This document shows positions 28,948 through 37,535 of a DNA stretch of 64,000 bases, one piece after another; the first letter of the stretch is position 1, and each line of letters starts with the position of its first letter. This stretch comes from Pedobacter sandarakinus. GTDB taxonomy: Bacteria > Bacteroidota > Bacteroidia > Sphingobacteriales > Sphingobacteriaceae. The stretch covers positions 496,001-560,000 of the forward strand of contig NZ_JAPIVG010000002.1 of assembly GCF_026240095.1 (NCBI RefSeq). The letters are read 5' to 3'. The notes under the pieces were generated by a model. That model was not told where the DNA came from. It searched no databases and was given only the letters and a program-made list of their open reading frames with translations. The position numbers and the translations under genes were made by a program.

Positions 28948-29934
28948 TTATCCTAATGTTTCTTTCATTAAATCGGTATAGAAAGCTTTTAATGTAGTAC
29001 CCATGGCAGCTACTTGTTGTGGAATAAAACTAGTTGCTGTCTGGCCTGGAATAGTGTTGATTTCTATGAAATAAAAATTGCCGGTTTCATGCTCAAGGAA
29101 ATAATCAATTCTTACTATCCCTCTGCAATTAAGCTTAGTGTAAACGTCTTTAATAATTTGATGTACCCTAGAATATTCTTCATCGCTCATTTCGCCAGGC
29201 GTAATTTCATGTGTAGCACCTGGCGTATATTTTGCGTCGAAATCAAAGAATTCATTTTGAGTGATTACTTCTGTTGTTGGTAATACAATCACTTCCCCTT
29301 TTGACCCAAAAGCTCCAATCGAAAATTCACGGCCACTTACAAATTCCTCGATTAACACTTGGCTATCCTCGTTAAAAGCCTTTTCGAGTGCATTCTCCAG
29401 TTCATCAGCATGTTTTACTTTGCTCATGCCGATACTGCTTCCTCCACTATTTGGCTTAACAAAGTAAGGCAATCTCAAATCTTTCCTTATCTTATTAATA
29501 TCGTAGTTTCCATTCTTAAATATCTGGACAGATTTCGCAGTGAATAAATTATCTATTCCATTAACAATTGCCTTAGTGTAACCTTTATTCATGGTAATTG
29601 ATGAAGTTAAAGCATCGCAGGTTGTGTAAGGGATATTCAGCATATCAAAATAGCCTTGCAATTTACCGTCCTCTCCTGGAGATCCGTGAATAGCGATAAA
29701 TACACCATCAAACTTGATCTTCCGGCCTTCTAAAAGAATGGAAAAATCGTTTTTATCAATTTCTATTTTAACAGAGTCTGCAGGCTCGTAAAACCATCCT
29801 TTATCATTAAGCATAATTTTATACACATCATAAAGATTTGTATCGATGTTTTGAGCAATTGTAGCAGCACTTTTTACTGAAACAACCCATTCGCCTGTGG
29901 TGCCGCCTGTTAACAATGCTATAGTTTTCTTCAT
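28948..29934 (-). CDS. ddl: D-alanine--D-alanine ligase
   Basis: This ATP-grasp enzyme makes the D-Ala-D-Ala dipeptide of peptidoglycan. The motifs HGSPGEDGKLQGYF, PYFVKPNSGGSSIGMSKV (ATP-binding loop), EEFVSGREFSIG and FIEINTIPGQTATS are all readable. The reading frame opens at 29982, but the first codons overlap a TATTTTTG promoter element (29980-29987), so the ATG at 29934 (MKKTIALLTGG) is preferred; this gives 328 residues. A Crp/Fnr gene follows nine bases downstream. The divergent neighbour encodes a PASTA protein and mltG, so this is a cell-wall region. Confidence 0.95.
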   Translation of the reverse strand: MKKTIALLTGGTTGEWVVSVKSAATIAQNIDTNLYDVYKIMLNDKGWFYEPADSVKIEIDKNDFSILLEGRKIKFDGVFIAIHGSPGEDGKLQGYFDMLNIPYTTCDALTSSITMNKGYTKAIVNGIDNLFTAKSVQIFKNGNYDINKIRKDLRLPYFVKPNSGGSSIGMSKVKHADELENALEKAFNEDSQVLIEEFVSGREFSIGAFGSKGEVIVLPTTEVITQNEFFDFDAKYTPGATHEITPGEMSDEEYSRVHQIIKDVYTKLNCRGIVRIDYFLEHETGNFYFIEINTIPGQTATSFIPQQVAAMGTTLKAFYTDLMKETLG

Positions 29935-29979
29935 TTTTAGATGGTAATTATAAATAGAAACGTATTGTAAATATATCCT

Positions 29980-29987
29980 CAAAAATA
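29980..29987 (-). promoter_or_regulatory. Promoter -7 element of ddl
   Basis: The minus strand reads TATTTTTG, placing the transcript start near 29975 and about 40 bases of leader before the ATG at 29934. It supports the shorter ddl start. The -33 element is not clear. Confidence 0.4.
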
Positions 29988-30147
29988 TAAATATCTTTGC
30001 GCAAAGTTTAATTTTTAGAAATAGATTTGTTTACAGAACGAAACAGCAATATGGTGTGATTATTGTGAAAGGTGTGCAAAGCCTAATCAATAGCACATTA
30101 ATTTAGCTACTTTTGATCTGCATCCATAACCCCACAAATTAAGATTG

Positions 30148-30918
30148 ATGTCTAAATTTATAGAATATTTAAAAACGAAATCATTTAGATCGAATTTGCT
30201 AGCAGCATTCTTAACTGTTGTAGTATTATTACTCATCGCCTTTTTTAGCTTAAGGTATTATACTAAACATGGCCAGGGTCTTAATGTGCCTGTTGTTAAA
30301 GGCCTGTCGTTTGAACAGGCAGTTAAAAAATTGGAGGATGCTGGTTTAAAATATGAAGTTGATTCTGTATTTATTATGGATCAGCCTGCCGGGATGGTAA
30401 TCGATCAGGATCCGGATCCGAACACCTTCGTTAAAGATAATCGGACAGTTTACCTCACCATAAATGCTGGAAAAACGCCGAATACCAAGTTTCCTGACAT
30501 TACGTTTAAAACATTGAGAGAGGCACAAGCCATTATTGAAAGTTCGAGATTAAAATTGGGTGATACTACCTATAAGCCAGATGTAAGCAGAGACGTTGTT
30601 CTCGAAGCTTCTTTTGGCGGGCAGCAGATAAAACCGGGCGATATCATTCCGGTGGGATCCAGAATCAACCTTGTTTTAGGAGATGGAAGAGGAAATGAAG
30701 AAGTTGATGTACCGCAATTAGTTGGCTTAACCGTTGATGAAGCAAAGTTTAGTTTACGTGGATCTAACCTGGCGTTAGGTACCATTATCTACGAAGGCAT
30801 TATTACCGATAGTGCCAACGCAGTAATTACCAAACAAGACCCTATGCCATTAGACTCGCTGGCAAAAGTTGCTATTGGCACCAGAATTAACATTACATTA
30901 TCAAACAAAGAACAATAA
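30148..30918 (+). CDS. PASTA-domain membrane protein
   Basis: This 256-residue protein has one N-terminal membrane helix (about residues 17-38) followed by three PASTA repeats facing the periplasm, beginning at LNVPVVKGLSFEQAVKKLEDAG, TKFPDITFKTLREAQAIIE and VDVPQLVGLTVDEAKFSLRG. PASTA domains bind peptidoglycan fragments in kinases and PBPs, but no kinase or transpeptidase domain is attached here. Although TTG at 30145 directly precedes the ATG, the ATG at 30148 is the natural start. It is followed by mltG 18 bases downstream and lies divergent to ddl, which supports a cell-wall role. Confidence 0.9.
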   Translation: MSKFIEYLKTKSFRSNLLAAFLTVVVLLLIAFFSLRYYTKHGQGLNVPVVKGLSFEQAVKKLEDAGLKYEVDSVFIMDQPAGMVIDQDPDPNTFVKDNRTVYLTINAGKTPNTKFPDITFKTLREAQAIIESSRLKLGDTTYKPDVSRDVVLEASFGGQQIKPGDIIPVGSRINLVLGDGRGNEEVDVPQLVGLTVDEAKFSLRGSNLALGTIIYEGIITDSANAVITKQDPMPLDSLAKVAIGTRINITLSNKEQ

Positions 30919-30935
30919 ATACGAATTCCGTAAAA

Positions 30936-31991
30936 ATGATTGAGAAAGAAAAACAGCGTATGAGTAGCGGTAAAAGAATTGCACTCGTGGCTTTTGCTAT
31001 AATAGTTCTGGTAGGCGGTTATATTGCCTTAAACTTTTACAAGATATACTTCGCCCCTAATGTTACCGAAAATCAAAAATATCTATATATTAAAACTGGT
31101 AGCGATTATAATCAGTTGATTGCCACATTAACTGAAAAATCCATTTTAAAAAGTGAATCATCATTCGCTAAAGCGGCTGAGAAAATGAATCTGACAAATA
31201 CGGTTAAACCGGGCCGTTACCGTCTAAAAAAAGGTATGACGAATCGGGCTCTAATCAATTTAATTAAAGCTGGTAATCAAGAACCGGTAAAATTGAAATT
31301 TCAAAACATCCGTAAAAAGGAGAACTTTGCCGCTTACTTGGCCAGTAACCTGGAGGCCGATTCTCTGCAATTTATTGGCGTATTGGATTCAACCGCTCTT
31401 CTTTCTAAATATGGTTTCAACCAGGACAATGTTTATGCGATGTTTATTCCCAATACATACGAAATGTATTGGAACGTAACACCAATAGCATTTTTTGAGC
31501 GCATGCACCAGGAATATGATAAATTTTGGAACACTGGGCGTAAACAAAAAGCAGCAAGTTTGAATCTTAGTCCGGCACAGGTTTACACTTTGGCTTCTAT
31601 TGTTGATGCAGAAGCACTTTATGATAAGGAAATGCCCATTATTGCAGGCTTGTATTTAAACAGATTGAACAAGGGAATTCTGCTACAGGCCGACCCGACG
31701 GTAATTTATGCTAATAATGATTTTACGGTAAAGAGAGTCACGAATAAATTATTGCAAGTACAGTCGCTTTACAACACTTACAAATATGCTGGCTTGCCGC
31801 CGGGTCCTATTATGATGCCGAGTATTAGCGCTATTGATGCGGTATTAAACCACGACAACAATAATTATATCTACATGTGTGCCAAGGAAGATTTCTCTGG
31901 CTACCATAATTTCGCCGAAACAAAGGCTCAACACGAAATTAATGCGAAAAAATATCGCGACGCATTAAATAAGAAAAACATCTTCAGGTAA
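30936..31991 (+). CDS. mltG: Endolytic transglycosylase MltG
   Basis: This 351-residue protein has an N-terminal membrane helix (about residues 13-31) and a YceG-like domain. MltG cuts nascent glycan strands and sets their length. The family core reads LASIVDAEALYDKEMPIIAGLYLNRL followed by LLQADPTVIYA and GLPPGPIMMPS. The usual IVxxET motif appears as IVDAEA, keeping the glutamate but replacing Thr by Ala. The stop codon overlaps the ATG of the following thioesterase by one base. It forms a unit with the PASTA gene, thioesterase and YihY. Confidence 0.92.
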   Translation: MIEKEKQRMSSGKRIALVAFAIIVLVGGYIALNFYKIYFAPNVTENQKYLYIKTGSDYNQLIATLTEKSILKSESSFAKAAEKMNLTNTVKPGRYRLKKGMTNRALINLIKAGNQEPVKLKFQNIRKKENFAAYLASNLEADSLQFIGVLDSTALLSKYGFNQDNVYAMFIPNTYEMYWNVTPIAFFERMHQEYDKFWNTGRKQKAASLNLSPAQVYTLASIVDAEALYDKEMPIIAGLYLNRLNKGILLQADPTVIYANNDFTVKRVTNKLLQVQSLYNTYKYAGLPPGPIMMPSISAIDAVLNHDNNNYIYMCAKEDFSGYHNFAETKAQHEINAKKYRDALNKKNIFR

Positions 31992-32404
31992 TGTTCATAC
32001 ACGAAACAAAAGTGCGGGTACGCTATTCAGAAACAGATCAAATGGGTATAGTTCACCATGCAAACTATGCACTTTATTATGAAATTGCCCGAACTGAATG
32101 CTTTGAAGCTTGCTCCGGAATTACTTATCAATCGATGGAAGAAGACGGGGTAATGTTGCCGCTATTAGAGTTACAATCGAAATTCTTGAAGCCTGCGCTT
32201 TACAATCAGCTGCTAACAGTAAAATGCATCGTAAAAGAAATGCCAACTGTGAGACTAACAGTATCATATGAGATTTATAACGAACAGGAAGCACTTATTA
32301 ATATTGGTTATACCACACTAGTTTTTGTAGATAAACATACACGCAGACCTTGCCATCCACCTGCTAAATTCATGGATGGCGTTAGAAAATATTTTCCAGC
32401 ATAA
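31991..32404 (+). CDS. Acyl-CoA thioesterase (YbgC-type hotdog fold)
   Basis: This 137-residue protein has the 4-hydroxybenzoyl-CoA thioesterase motif VRYSETDQMGIVHHANYALYYEIART, with the catalytic Asp in ETDQMG. YbgC/FadM-type enzymes hydrolyse short- or long-chain acyl-CoA and are often found next to envelope genes. Its ATG shares a base with the mltG stop, indicating tight coupling. Cytosolic; substrate not determined from sequence. Confidence 0.9.
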   Translation: MFIHETKVRVRYSETDQMGIVHHANYALYYEIARTECFEACSGITYQSMEEDGVMLPLLELQSKFLKPALYNQLLTVKCIVKEMPTVRLTVSYEIYNEQEALINIGYTTLVFVDKHTRRPCHPPAKFMDGVRKYFPA

Positions 32405-32413
32405 AATTATAAA

Positions 32414-33403
32414 ATGGAATGGTTACATAGGCAATTATTACATCTTAAACTTTATTTGAGATTTATTGAGTGGACAAAAAAGTGCGTTCTACCGGGCTTT
32501 AGCCCTCTGCCCTTGTATACCGTTGCTACTTTCTTTTTTAGGGAGATAGGTAAAGACACGCTAGTGAATAAAGCTTCATCATTGGCCTACAGTTTTATGC
32601 TCGCCATTTTCCCTGGAATAATTTTCCTGTTTACACTTATCCCGTTTATCCCCATTGATGGTTTCCAAGATCAGCTATTAAACTTTATAGAATTAGTCTT
32701 GCCTCATAATGCGTACGAAGCATTCGAATCTACACTGAAGGATATCGTAAAAAATCAAAACACCGGCTTATTGTCTTTTGGTTTCTTGTCGGCTATTTTC
32801 TTCGCTACCAATGGTGTTACTAATTTAATGAAGGCATTTAATCGATCATCATTAATAGTTGAAACACGGAGTTGGTTTAAGCAGCGATTAATTGCGTTTG
32901 TATTAACAACGATTATTTGTTTTTCTATCATTGCGTGTATCAGCGCTATGGCACTCGGCACAATTCTCCTAACTTACATTAAAGATGAATTGCATTTAAA
33001 AGATACCTTATCTGTTTACGCCATACAGATTACACGCTGGGCACTTTTAGCAATATTATATTTTATTACCATATCAATACTTTACCGATACGGACCATCG
33101 CATACAAAAAAGTGGAAACTTTTTAGCGCCGGGTCTTGGCTGGCTACAATTTTAGCATTTTTGACTATTTGGGGCTTTTCATTCTATATTAACCATTTTG
33201 CATCCTATAATAAAGTTTACGGATCTATTGGTACCCTCATTGTTATCATGATTTGGCTATACTTAAACTCGTTAATTTTGCTGATTGGTTTCGAACTTAA
33301 TGCAAGTGTTGATGTGAGCAAAAGAAGCGTAAAAATCATCAGACCTACATTTAATCTATTTAAAAAAACAGAACCTAGCGATAGAAACCTCCTGAGGAAA
33401 TAA
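32414..33403 (+). CDS. YihY/BrkB-family membrane protein
   Basis: This 329-residue integral membrane protein has about six helices and matches the YihY (formerly BrkB or RNase BN) family: NKASSLAYSFMLAIFPGIIFLFTLIPFIP near residues 52-80 and VYGSIGTLIVIMIWLYLNSLILLIGFELNA near the C-terminus. The molecular function of the family is not established; the old RNase BN label is incorrect. It is the last gene of a run with the PASTA protein, mltG and thioesterase. Confidence 0.9.
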   Translation: MEWLHRQLLHLKLYLRFIEWTKKCVLPGFSPLPLYTVATFFFREIGKDTLVNKASSLAYSFMLAIFPGIIFLFTLIPFIPIDGFQDQLLNFIELVLPHNAYEAFESTLKDIVKNQNTGLLSFGFLSAIFFATNGVTNLMKAFNRSSLIVETRSWFKQRLIAFVLTTIICFSIIACISAMALGTILLTYIKDELHLKDTLSVYAIQITRWALLAILYFITISILYRYGPSHTKKWKLFSAGSWLATILAFLTIWGFSFYINHFASYNKVYGSIGTLIVIMIWLYLNSLILLIGFELNASVDVSKRSVKIIRPTFNLFKKTEPSDRNLLRK

Positions 33404-33461
33404 TCTTTAATGCTCTATATTAAGTATTTACCAACTTTATAAAAAAAAATCGACATCAGAG

Positions 33462-33492
33462 TTTGCAGAATTAAGGGGAGTTTGTACTTTTG
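33462..33492 (+). promoter_or_regulatory. Promoter of tRNA-Ser
   Basis: TTTG (33462-33465) and TACTTTTG (33485-33492) are separated by exactly 19 bases, an excellent match to the Bacteroidota housekeeping promoter. Transcription would begin about four bases later, right at the 5' end of the tRNA. Confidence 0.8.
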
Positions 33493-33497
33493 CCTCC

Positions 33498-33582
33498 GGA
33501 AAGCTGGCAGAGTGGTCGAATGCGGCAGTCTTGAAAACTGTTGACTGTAATAGGTCCGGGGGTTCGAATCCCTCGCTTTCCG
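33498..33582 (+). tRNA. tRNA-Ser (anticodon UGA)
   Basis: The acceptor stem GGAAAGC pairs with GCTTTCC, the anticodon stem GCAGT pairs with ACTGT around a loop with TGA at 33532-33534, and GGTTCGAATCC forms the T arm. A long variable arm is present, as expected for serine tRNA. The discriminator base is G and the CCA end is not encoded. Confidence 0.97.
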
Positions 33583-33643
33583 CATCAACACTCCCGATTA
33601 AACTGAGTCTAAGTTTAGCAAATTCAAAAATACTTTCGTTACA

Positions 33644-33683
33644 AATATGAGCTTGATAGCAAATCGAGCTCATATTTTTTTTA
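33644..33683 (+). terminator. Intrinsic terminator after tRNA-Ser
   Basis: AATATGAGCT (33644-33653) pairs perfectly with AGCTCATATT (33667-33676) and is followed by a run of T residues. It ends the tRNA transcript. Confidence 0.85.
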
Positions 33684-33740
33684 AAATGCAGATTTCAGGC
33701 ACTTCCTTGTTATTCATATTTCATTTTGATCAATAACAAA

Positions 33741-33783
33741 AAGCCCTGAAAAGTATATTTAACTTTTCAGGGCTTTTATTTTT
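33741..33783. terminator. Bidirectional intrinsic terminator
   Basis: A 14-bp perfect stem (33741-33754 with 33762-33775) is flanked by A-run on the left and T-rich sequence on the right. It separates the tRNA unit from the convergent small lipoprotein gene. Nothing else was seen in the spacer from 33583 to 33799. Confidence 0.85.
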
Positions 33784-33799
33784 TTTGGATTGATAATTC

Positions 33800-34009
33800 C
33801 TACATTGGAGGCATTTTCTTTGTCGTATCTGGTGGCATCGTTTTAGATGTGTCAGCCGGCATAGTACGTGTTGTATCCATTGGAGCAGTAGTTGTAGAAT
33901 CCATCATTGTGCTGTCTGATGAGCCAGCCATGTTCTTCGACGAATTGCATGCTGAAGTGGCAATCATAATTGTGCCAGCAAAAGCAAGACTTAAAATTAT
34001 TTTTTTCAT
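33800..34009 (-). CDS. Small Thr/Met/Pro-repeat lipoprotein
   Basis: This 69-residue protein starts at ATG 34009 (MKKIILSLAFAG), preferred over an upstream ATG because it begins the signal peptide. A lipobox ends at SAC. The mature part is low-complexity: serine- and methionine-rich, then four related copies of a DTxxTMPxDT-like unit ending PPM. Methionine-rich repeats can bind copper in other proteins, but no conserved metal motif is certain here. The function is unknown. The gene ends at a strong bidirectional terminator. Confidence 0.65.
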   Translation of the reverse strand: MKKIILSLAFAGTIMIATSACNSSKNMAGSSDSTMMDSTTTAPMDTTRTMPADTSKTMPPDTTKKMPPM

Positions 34010-34168
34010 AGGTTTTTTATTGTTTTTCTTTATCACTAACAAAAAGATTTAGATTTGGTTTTAAATTTTGTATCGGTGCTTAAATTTTGTGTCACTTTCA
34101 AGCAAGCAAATAAAACACGGAGCCATTTTAACTTTCAAAAGCCGTAAAACTTTCCCATATTAGCAACT

Positions 34169-34654
34169 ATGGTAATTTCTCAGAACACGCTAAAATGGGC
34201 GATGCGTTTTTATCCACCGTTATTTTTTCAACGCATTTGGGTGCAAAAATTTGAGGGTGATTTTAGAAGCTGCACAGTTAAAATAAGCAGAAGTTTTTTA
34301 AACCGGAATTACAATGGATCTATCTTTGGTGGTACCATTTATGCTGCTACAGATCCCTTTTATGCCATACTATTCGATCAGCTAATGCAGCGAAGGGGTT
34401 TCAAAGTTCGCGTTTGGCTTAAAAGCGCTTCTATTCAATATCTAAAACCCGGACGTTCTAGCTTGTATTTTACCATAAAATTAACTGATGAAATGATAGA
34501 TGAAGCAGAAATTGCATTAAATACTGTGGGTAAGTTTGTAAAAGCTTACCCAATGGAAATTACCAACCAAGCAGGTGAGCTATGTGCAACTGTTATGAAT
34601 GAAGTATATATCAGAAATTTACACAAGGGCGAAACACCACGTGTTGCTTACTAA
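34169..34654 (+). CDS. DUF4442 hotdog-fold protein (probable thioesterase)
   Basis: This 161-residue protein has the DUF4442 pattern: LKWAMRFYPPLFFQRIWVQKF near the start, NRNYNGSIFGGTIYAATDPFYAILF near residues 48-72, and a C-terminal segment AYPMEITNQAGELCATVMNEVYIR. The fold is related to hotdog thioesterases such as PaaI, with Asp in the ATDPF helix as a possible catalytic residue. The substrate is unknown. It is followed ten bases later by an AlbA_2-domain gene on the same strand. Confidence 0.82.
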   Translation: MVISQNTLKWAMRFYPPLFFQRIWVQKFEGDFRSCTVKISRSFLNRNYNGSIFGGTIYAATDPFYAILFDQLMQRRGFKVRVWLKSASIQYLKPGRSSLYFTIKLTDEMIDEAEIALNTVGKFVKAYPMEITNQAGELCATVMNEVYIRNLHKGETPRVAY

Positions 34655-34663
34655 TTTATAATT

Positions 34664-35293
34664 ATGCCGAGTATTAAGAGTTTGATTTTGCAGGGTGAAG
34701 GCGTTCGCTTGGATTTTAAGAAAACAATTACCAACGTTGAAAAGATCGCTAAAAGTTTAGTGGCATTTGCAAATAACAAGGGGGGGCAGCTGCTTATTGG
34801 CGTGGCAGATGATGGCACTATAAAAGGCGTGAAATCTGAGGAAGAAGAAAAATACATGATCCTGACTTCAGCACACCAATTTTGTAAACCAGCTGTCGAA
34901 CCTTCTTTCGAAGAAATTTATGTTGATGAAAAACTCGTGCTCGTTGTAAATATCCCTGAAAGTAACACCAAGCCGCATTATGCATTAGATCAACAGAAAA
35001 AATGGTGGGCTTACATCCGTATCGATGACAAAAGTGTACTGGCTAGCAAGATTATTATTGAGGTTTTAAAGCAGTCAAGTAAAGAATCAGGTGTGCTCAT
35101 CTCCTATTCTGAGAATGAAAAAAAACTTTTGCAATATTTAGATGATCATCAATCTATCACTTTGAAAGATTTTAGCAAACTTTTAAGATGTTCATACAGG
35201 AAGGCGCAGAAAATATTGGTCAACCTTATTTTAACTAACGTAATAAGGGCTCATACTTCTGAGAAAGAAGAGTTTTTTACAGCAGTAAAATAG
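34664..35293 (+). CDS. AlbA_2 (Schlafen-like) domain protein with winged helix
   Basis: This 209-residue protein begins with an AlbA_2 domain (formerly AAA_4): EGVRLDFKKTITNVEKIAKSLVAFANNKGGQLLIGVADDG (about residues 12-50). The C-terminal part (about residues 140-205) looks like a winged helix (ITLKDFSKLLRCSYRKAQKILVNLIL). Such proteins are often DNA- or RNA-binding regulators; related domains occur in Schlafen nucleases. No catalytic role is clear. It lies ten bases after the DUF4442 gene. Confidence 0.78.
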   Translation: MPSIKSLILQGEGVRLDFKKTITNVEKIAKSLVAFANNKGGQLLIGVADDGTIKGVKSEEEEKYMILTSAHQFCKPAVEPSFEEIYVDEKLVLVVNIPESNTKPHYALDQQKKWWAYIRIDDKSVLASKIIIEVLKQSSKESGVLISYSENEKKLLQYLDDHQSITLKDFSKLLRCSYRKAQKILVNLILTNVIRAHTSEKEEFFTAVK

Positions 35294-35368
35294 CAAATTA
35301 ATTACCTCAAGATTTCCCTGTTCAAAAGCACTTGATTAAGAGGTAAAAATAGCGACCTTTGCAGCCAT

Positions 35369-36739
35369 ATGCTTTCTAAAATTTACGCCAAATATAAACC
35401 TTACTATAAGGAAAACCTTCACCTGGCCTTGCCTATTGTAGGCTCGCAAGTTGGGCATACTTTGGTACACATGGCAGATAGTGTTATTGTTGGTCATTTT
35501 ACTGATACCACGCAACTTGCTGCAGTTTCTCTCGTCAACAGCTTATTTATTTTAATCATGGTTGTTGGCTTGGGTATATCTTATGGTCTCACGCCCCTTA
35601 TTGCACAAGAAAATGGTCGACAAAACGATGAAGAATGTGGCAGACTCCTTTCAAATAGCCTGATTATCAATGTATTTACAGGTGCGTTTTTGTATTGCCT
35701 TGTTCATTTTGGAGTCTTGCTCATAATCGATCATATCGACCAAACTCCTGCGGTAGTCCGCTATGCGAAACCATATTTGGCATTATTATCTATTTCGATC
35801 ATACCATTGTTGGTGTTTCAAACATTTAAGCAGTTCGCCGAGGGTTTGGGATTTACCAAACAGGCCATGTATATCTCCATCTGGGGGAATGTACTCAATA
35901 TTAGCTTAGGCATCATTTTCGTTAGAGGAATGTTCGGTATACCCGCTATGGGAGTAAGTGGTGTGGGCTTAAGTACATTGATTGATAGAACGCTTATGGC
36001 TACAGTTATGGCCATTTATGTGCTTAAATCGGCGCACTTCAAAAAATACCTTACAAATTTTAAAGTTACATTTATAGAAAAAACGATCGCCATCAAAATT
36101 TTAAAGATCGGTGCGCCCGTGGCCATGCAATATGCTTTTGAAATTAGTGCATTTAGTGGCGCTGCAGTTTTAATTGGTACTATTGGGGCGGTAGAGCAGG
36201 CGGCACATCAAATTGCCATAAGCCTGGCCGCCATGACCTATATGATTGCCGGTGGAGTAGCTTCTGCTGCCACAATCAAAACGGGAAATAATTTGGGTAA
36301 AAGAAATTTCAATGACTTGAGAAAGTCTGCTATTGCCAGCTATCACGTAATTTTGATATTCATGTCAATCACGGCTGTTCTATTCATCTTTGCAAATAAC
36401 TTGATGCCATATATCTACACGGAAGATTTAAAGGTAATCTCTATAGCTGCAGAGTTGCTGTTTATTGCTGGCTTTTTCCAATTGTTCGATGGTACGCAAG
36501 TTGTAGGCTTGGGCGTACTTAGAGGACTTGGCGATGTAAACATTCCAACATTAATTACATTTTTGGCTTACTGGGTAGTAGGTATTCCGGTCGGCTATAT
36601 CCTCGGCTTCTATTTTAATTTGGGTGCAAACGGTATTTGGTACGGACTAACACTGGGGTTACTAACAGCGTCGATCCTATTATTTTTTAGATTTCAAAAC
36701 AAAACCAGGATGCTTAACGATAACCTTTCCAGTAGTTGA
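35369..36739 (+). CDS. MATE-family efflux transporter
   Basis: This 456-residue protein has twelve membrane helices and matches the MATE family: LALPIVGSQVGHTLVHMADSVIVGHF near residues 18-43 and the internal repeat IGAPVAMQYAFEISAF after residue 245. MATE proteins export cationic drugs or toxins with Na+ or H+. The gene starts about 12 bases after a GACCTTTG promoter-like element, so its leader is very short. It is a single gene convergent with the lipoprotein gene downstream. Confidence 0.92.
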   Translation: MLSKIYAKYKPYYKENLHLALPIVGSQVGHTLVHMADSVIVGHFTDTTQLAAVSLVNSLFILIMVVGLGISYGLTPLIAQENGRQNDEECGRLLSNSLIINVFTGAFLYCLVHFGVLLIIDHIDQTPAVVRYAKPYLALLSISIIPLLVFQTFKQFAEGLGFTKQAMYISIWGNVLNISLGIIFVRGMFGIPAMGVSGVGLSTLIDRTLMATVMAIYVLKSAHFKKYLTNFKVTFIEKTIAIKILKIGAPVAMQYAFEISAFSGAAVLIGTIGAVEQAAHQIAISLAAMTYMIAGGVASAATIKTGNNLGKRNFNDLRKSAIASYHVILIFMSITAVLFIFANNLMPYIYTEDLKVISIAAELLFIAGFFQLFDGTQVVGLGVLRGLGDVNIPTLITFLAYWVVGIPVGYILGFYFNLGANGIWYGLTLGLLTASILLFFRFQNKTRMLNDNLSSS

Positions 36740-36762
36740 CAAGTTATTTTTTTTGACAAGGG

Positions 36763-37497
36763 CTATTTACCGCCAACATTCACAACTAAGCCAATTGTAA
36801 ATATGGAGTTTCCGGCTGTCATATAATCCCTGTTTTTTAGTCCAATATTGCTAGAGGTAGTATATTGCAGTTGAACAACCTTACTTAAAGCCATCCTGGT
36901 AAAGAAGATAGGTTCAAAAAATATATTATCTTCTTTGGGCTGCACAATTCCATTTAGAAAAAACCGATCCATTTTTACGTGACTTATTCTTAAAGCAGTA
37001 CCATAATTAATTGGAAAATCTTTGCCAAATAAGCGGAGATTATTGTTCTTTTTGGAGCTATAGTTCACCTGTAAAAATGATTTCCGGTAATCAACCTCCT
37101 GTAGTTCGCTGCTGATAAGCACATCATTTTTGTAATCTCTATAGGTAATATCACTCCAACCTTTTCCGACTCCACCATAAATCTCAATGATTCTATTATT
37201 ATCTGGTCCGAATGTATCGAAGTAACCACCGCCAATTTCAATAAGCTTATGAGCAAAATCCTTGGTCTTGCGATCATTATTCATGGTAGATCCACTGAAA
37301 AGTACACCAATATGATCAGAAACAGCATATGCACCATTGATGCTAGCATTACCTTTCAGCGACACATGTCCGCCACCACTAAACTCTCCCTGCTTGCTAA
37401 GCATAGGGGTATTGGGCACATTCGGCATGTAAACAGATGAGCAACTGCTCGCGAAAATTGCAATAAGCGGAAATGTAAAACGTAAGTATTTAGTCAT
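36763..37497 (-). CDS. Hypothetical lipoprotein with outer-membrane-like beta strands
   Basis: This 244-residue protein starts at ATG 37497 (MTKYLRF), preferred because it begins the signal; an upstream ATG at 37527 is the alternative. A lipobox is visible (SSC, about residue 19). The mature protein has alternating beta segments (GGHVSLKGNASINGAYAVSDHIGVLFSGS, IEIGGGYF, IEIYGGVGKGW) reminiscent of small outer-membrane beta barrels of Bacteroidota. No family was recognised and no function can be assigned. It is the last gene of a minus-strand run that begins at kynU. Confidence 0.7.
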   Translation of the reverse strand: MTKYLRFTFPLIAIFASSCSSVYMPNVPNTPMLSKQGEFSGGGHVSLKGNASINGAYAVSDHIGVLFSGSTMNNDRKTKDFAHKLIEIGGGYFDTFGPDNNRIIEIYGGVGKGWSDITYRDYKNDVLISSELQEVDYRKSFLQVNYSSKKNNNLRLFGKDFPINYGTALRISHVKMDRFFLNGIVQPKEDNIFFEPIFFTRMALSKVVQLQYTTSSNIGLKNRDYMTAGNSIFTIGLVVNVGGK

Positions 37498-37535
37498 AGA
37501 TGGTTTATAAACAGAATTCGGAGTCAAAAATTGTG

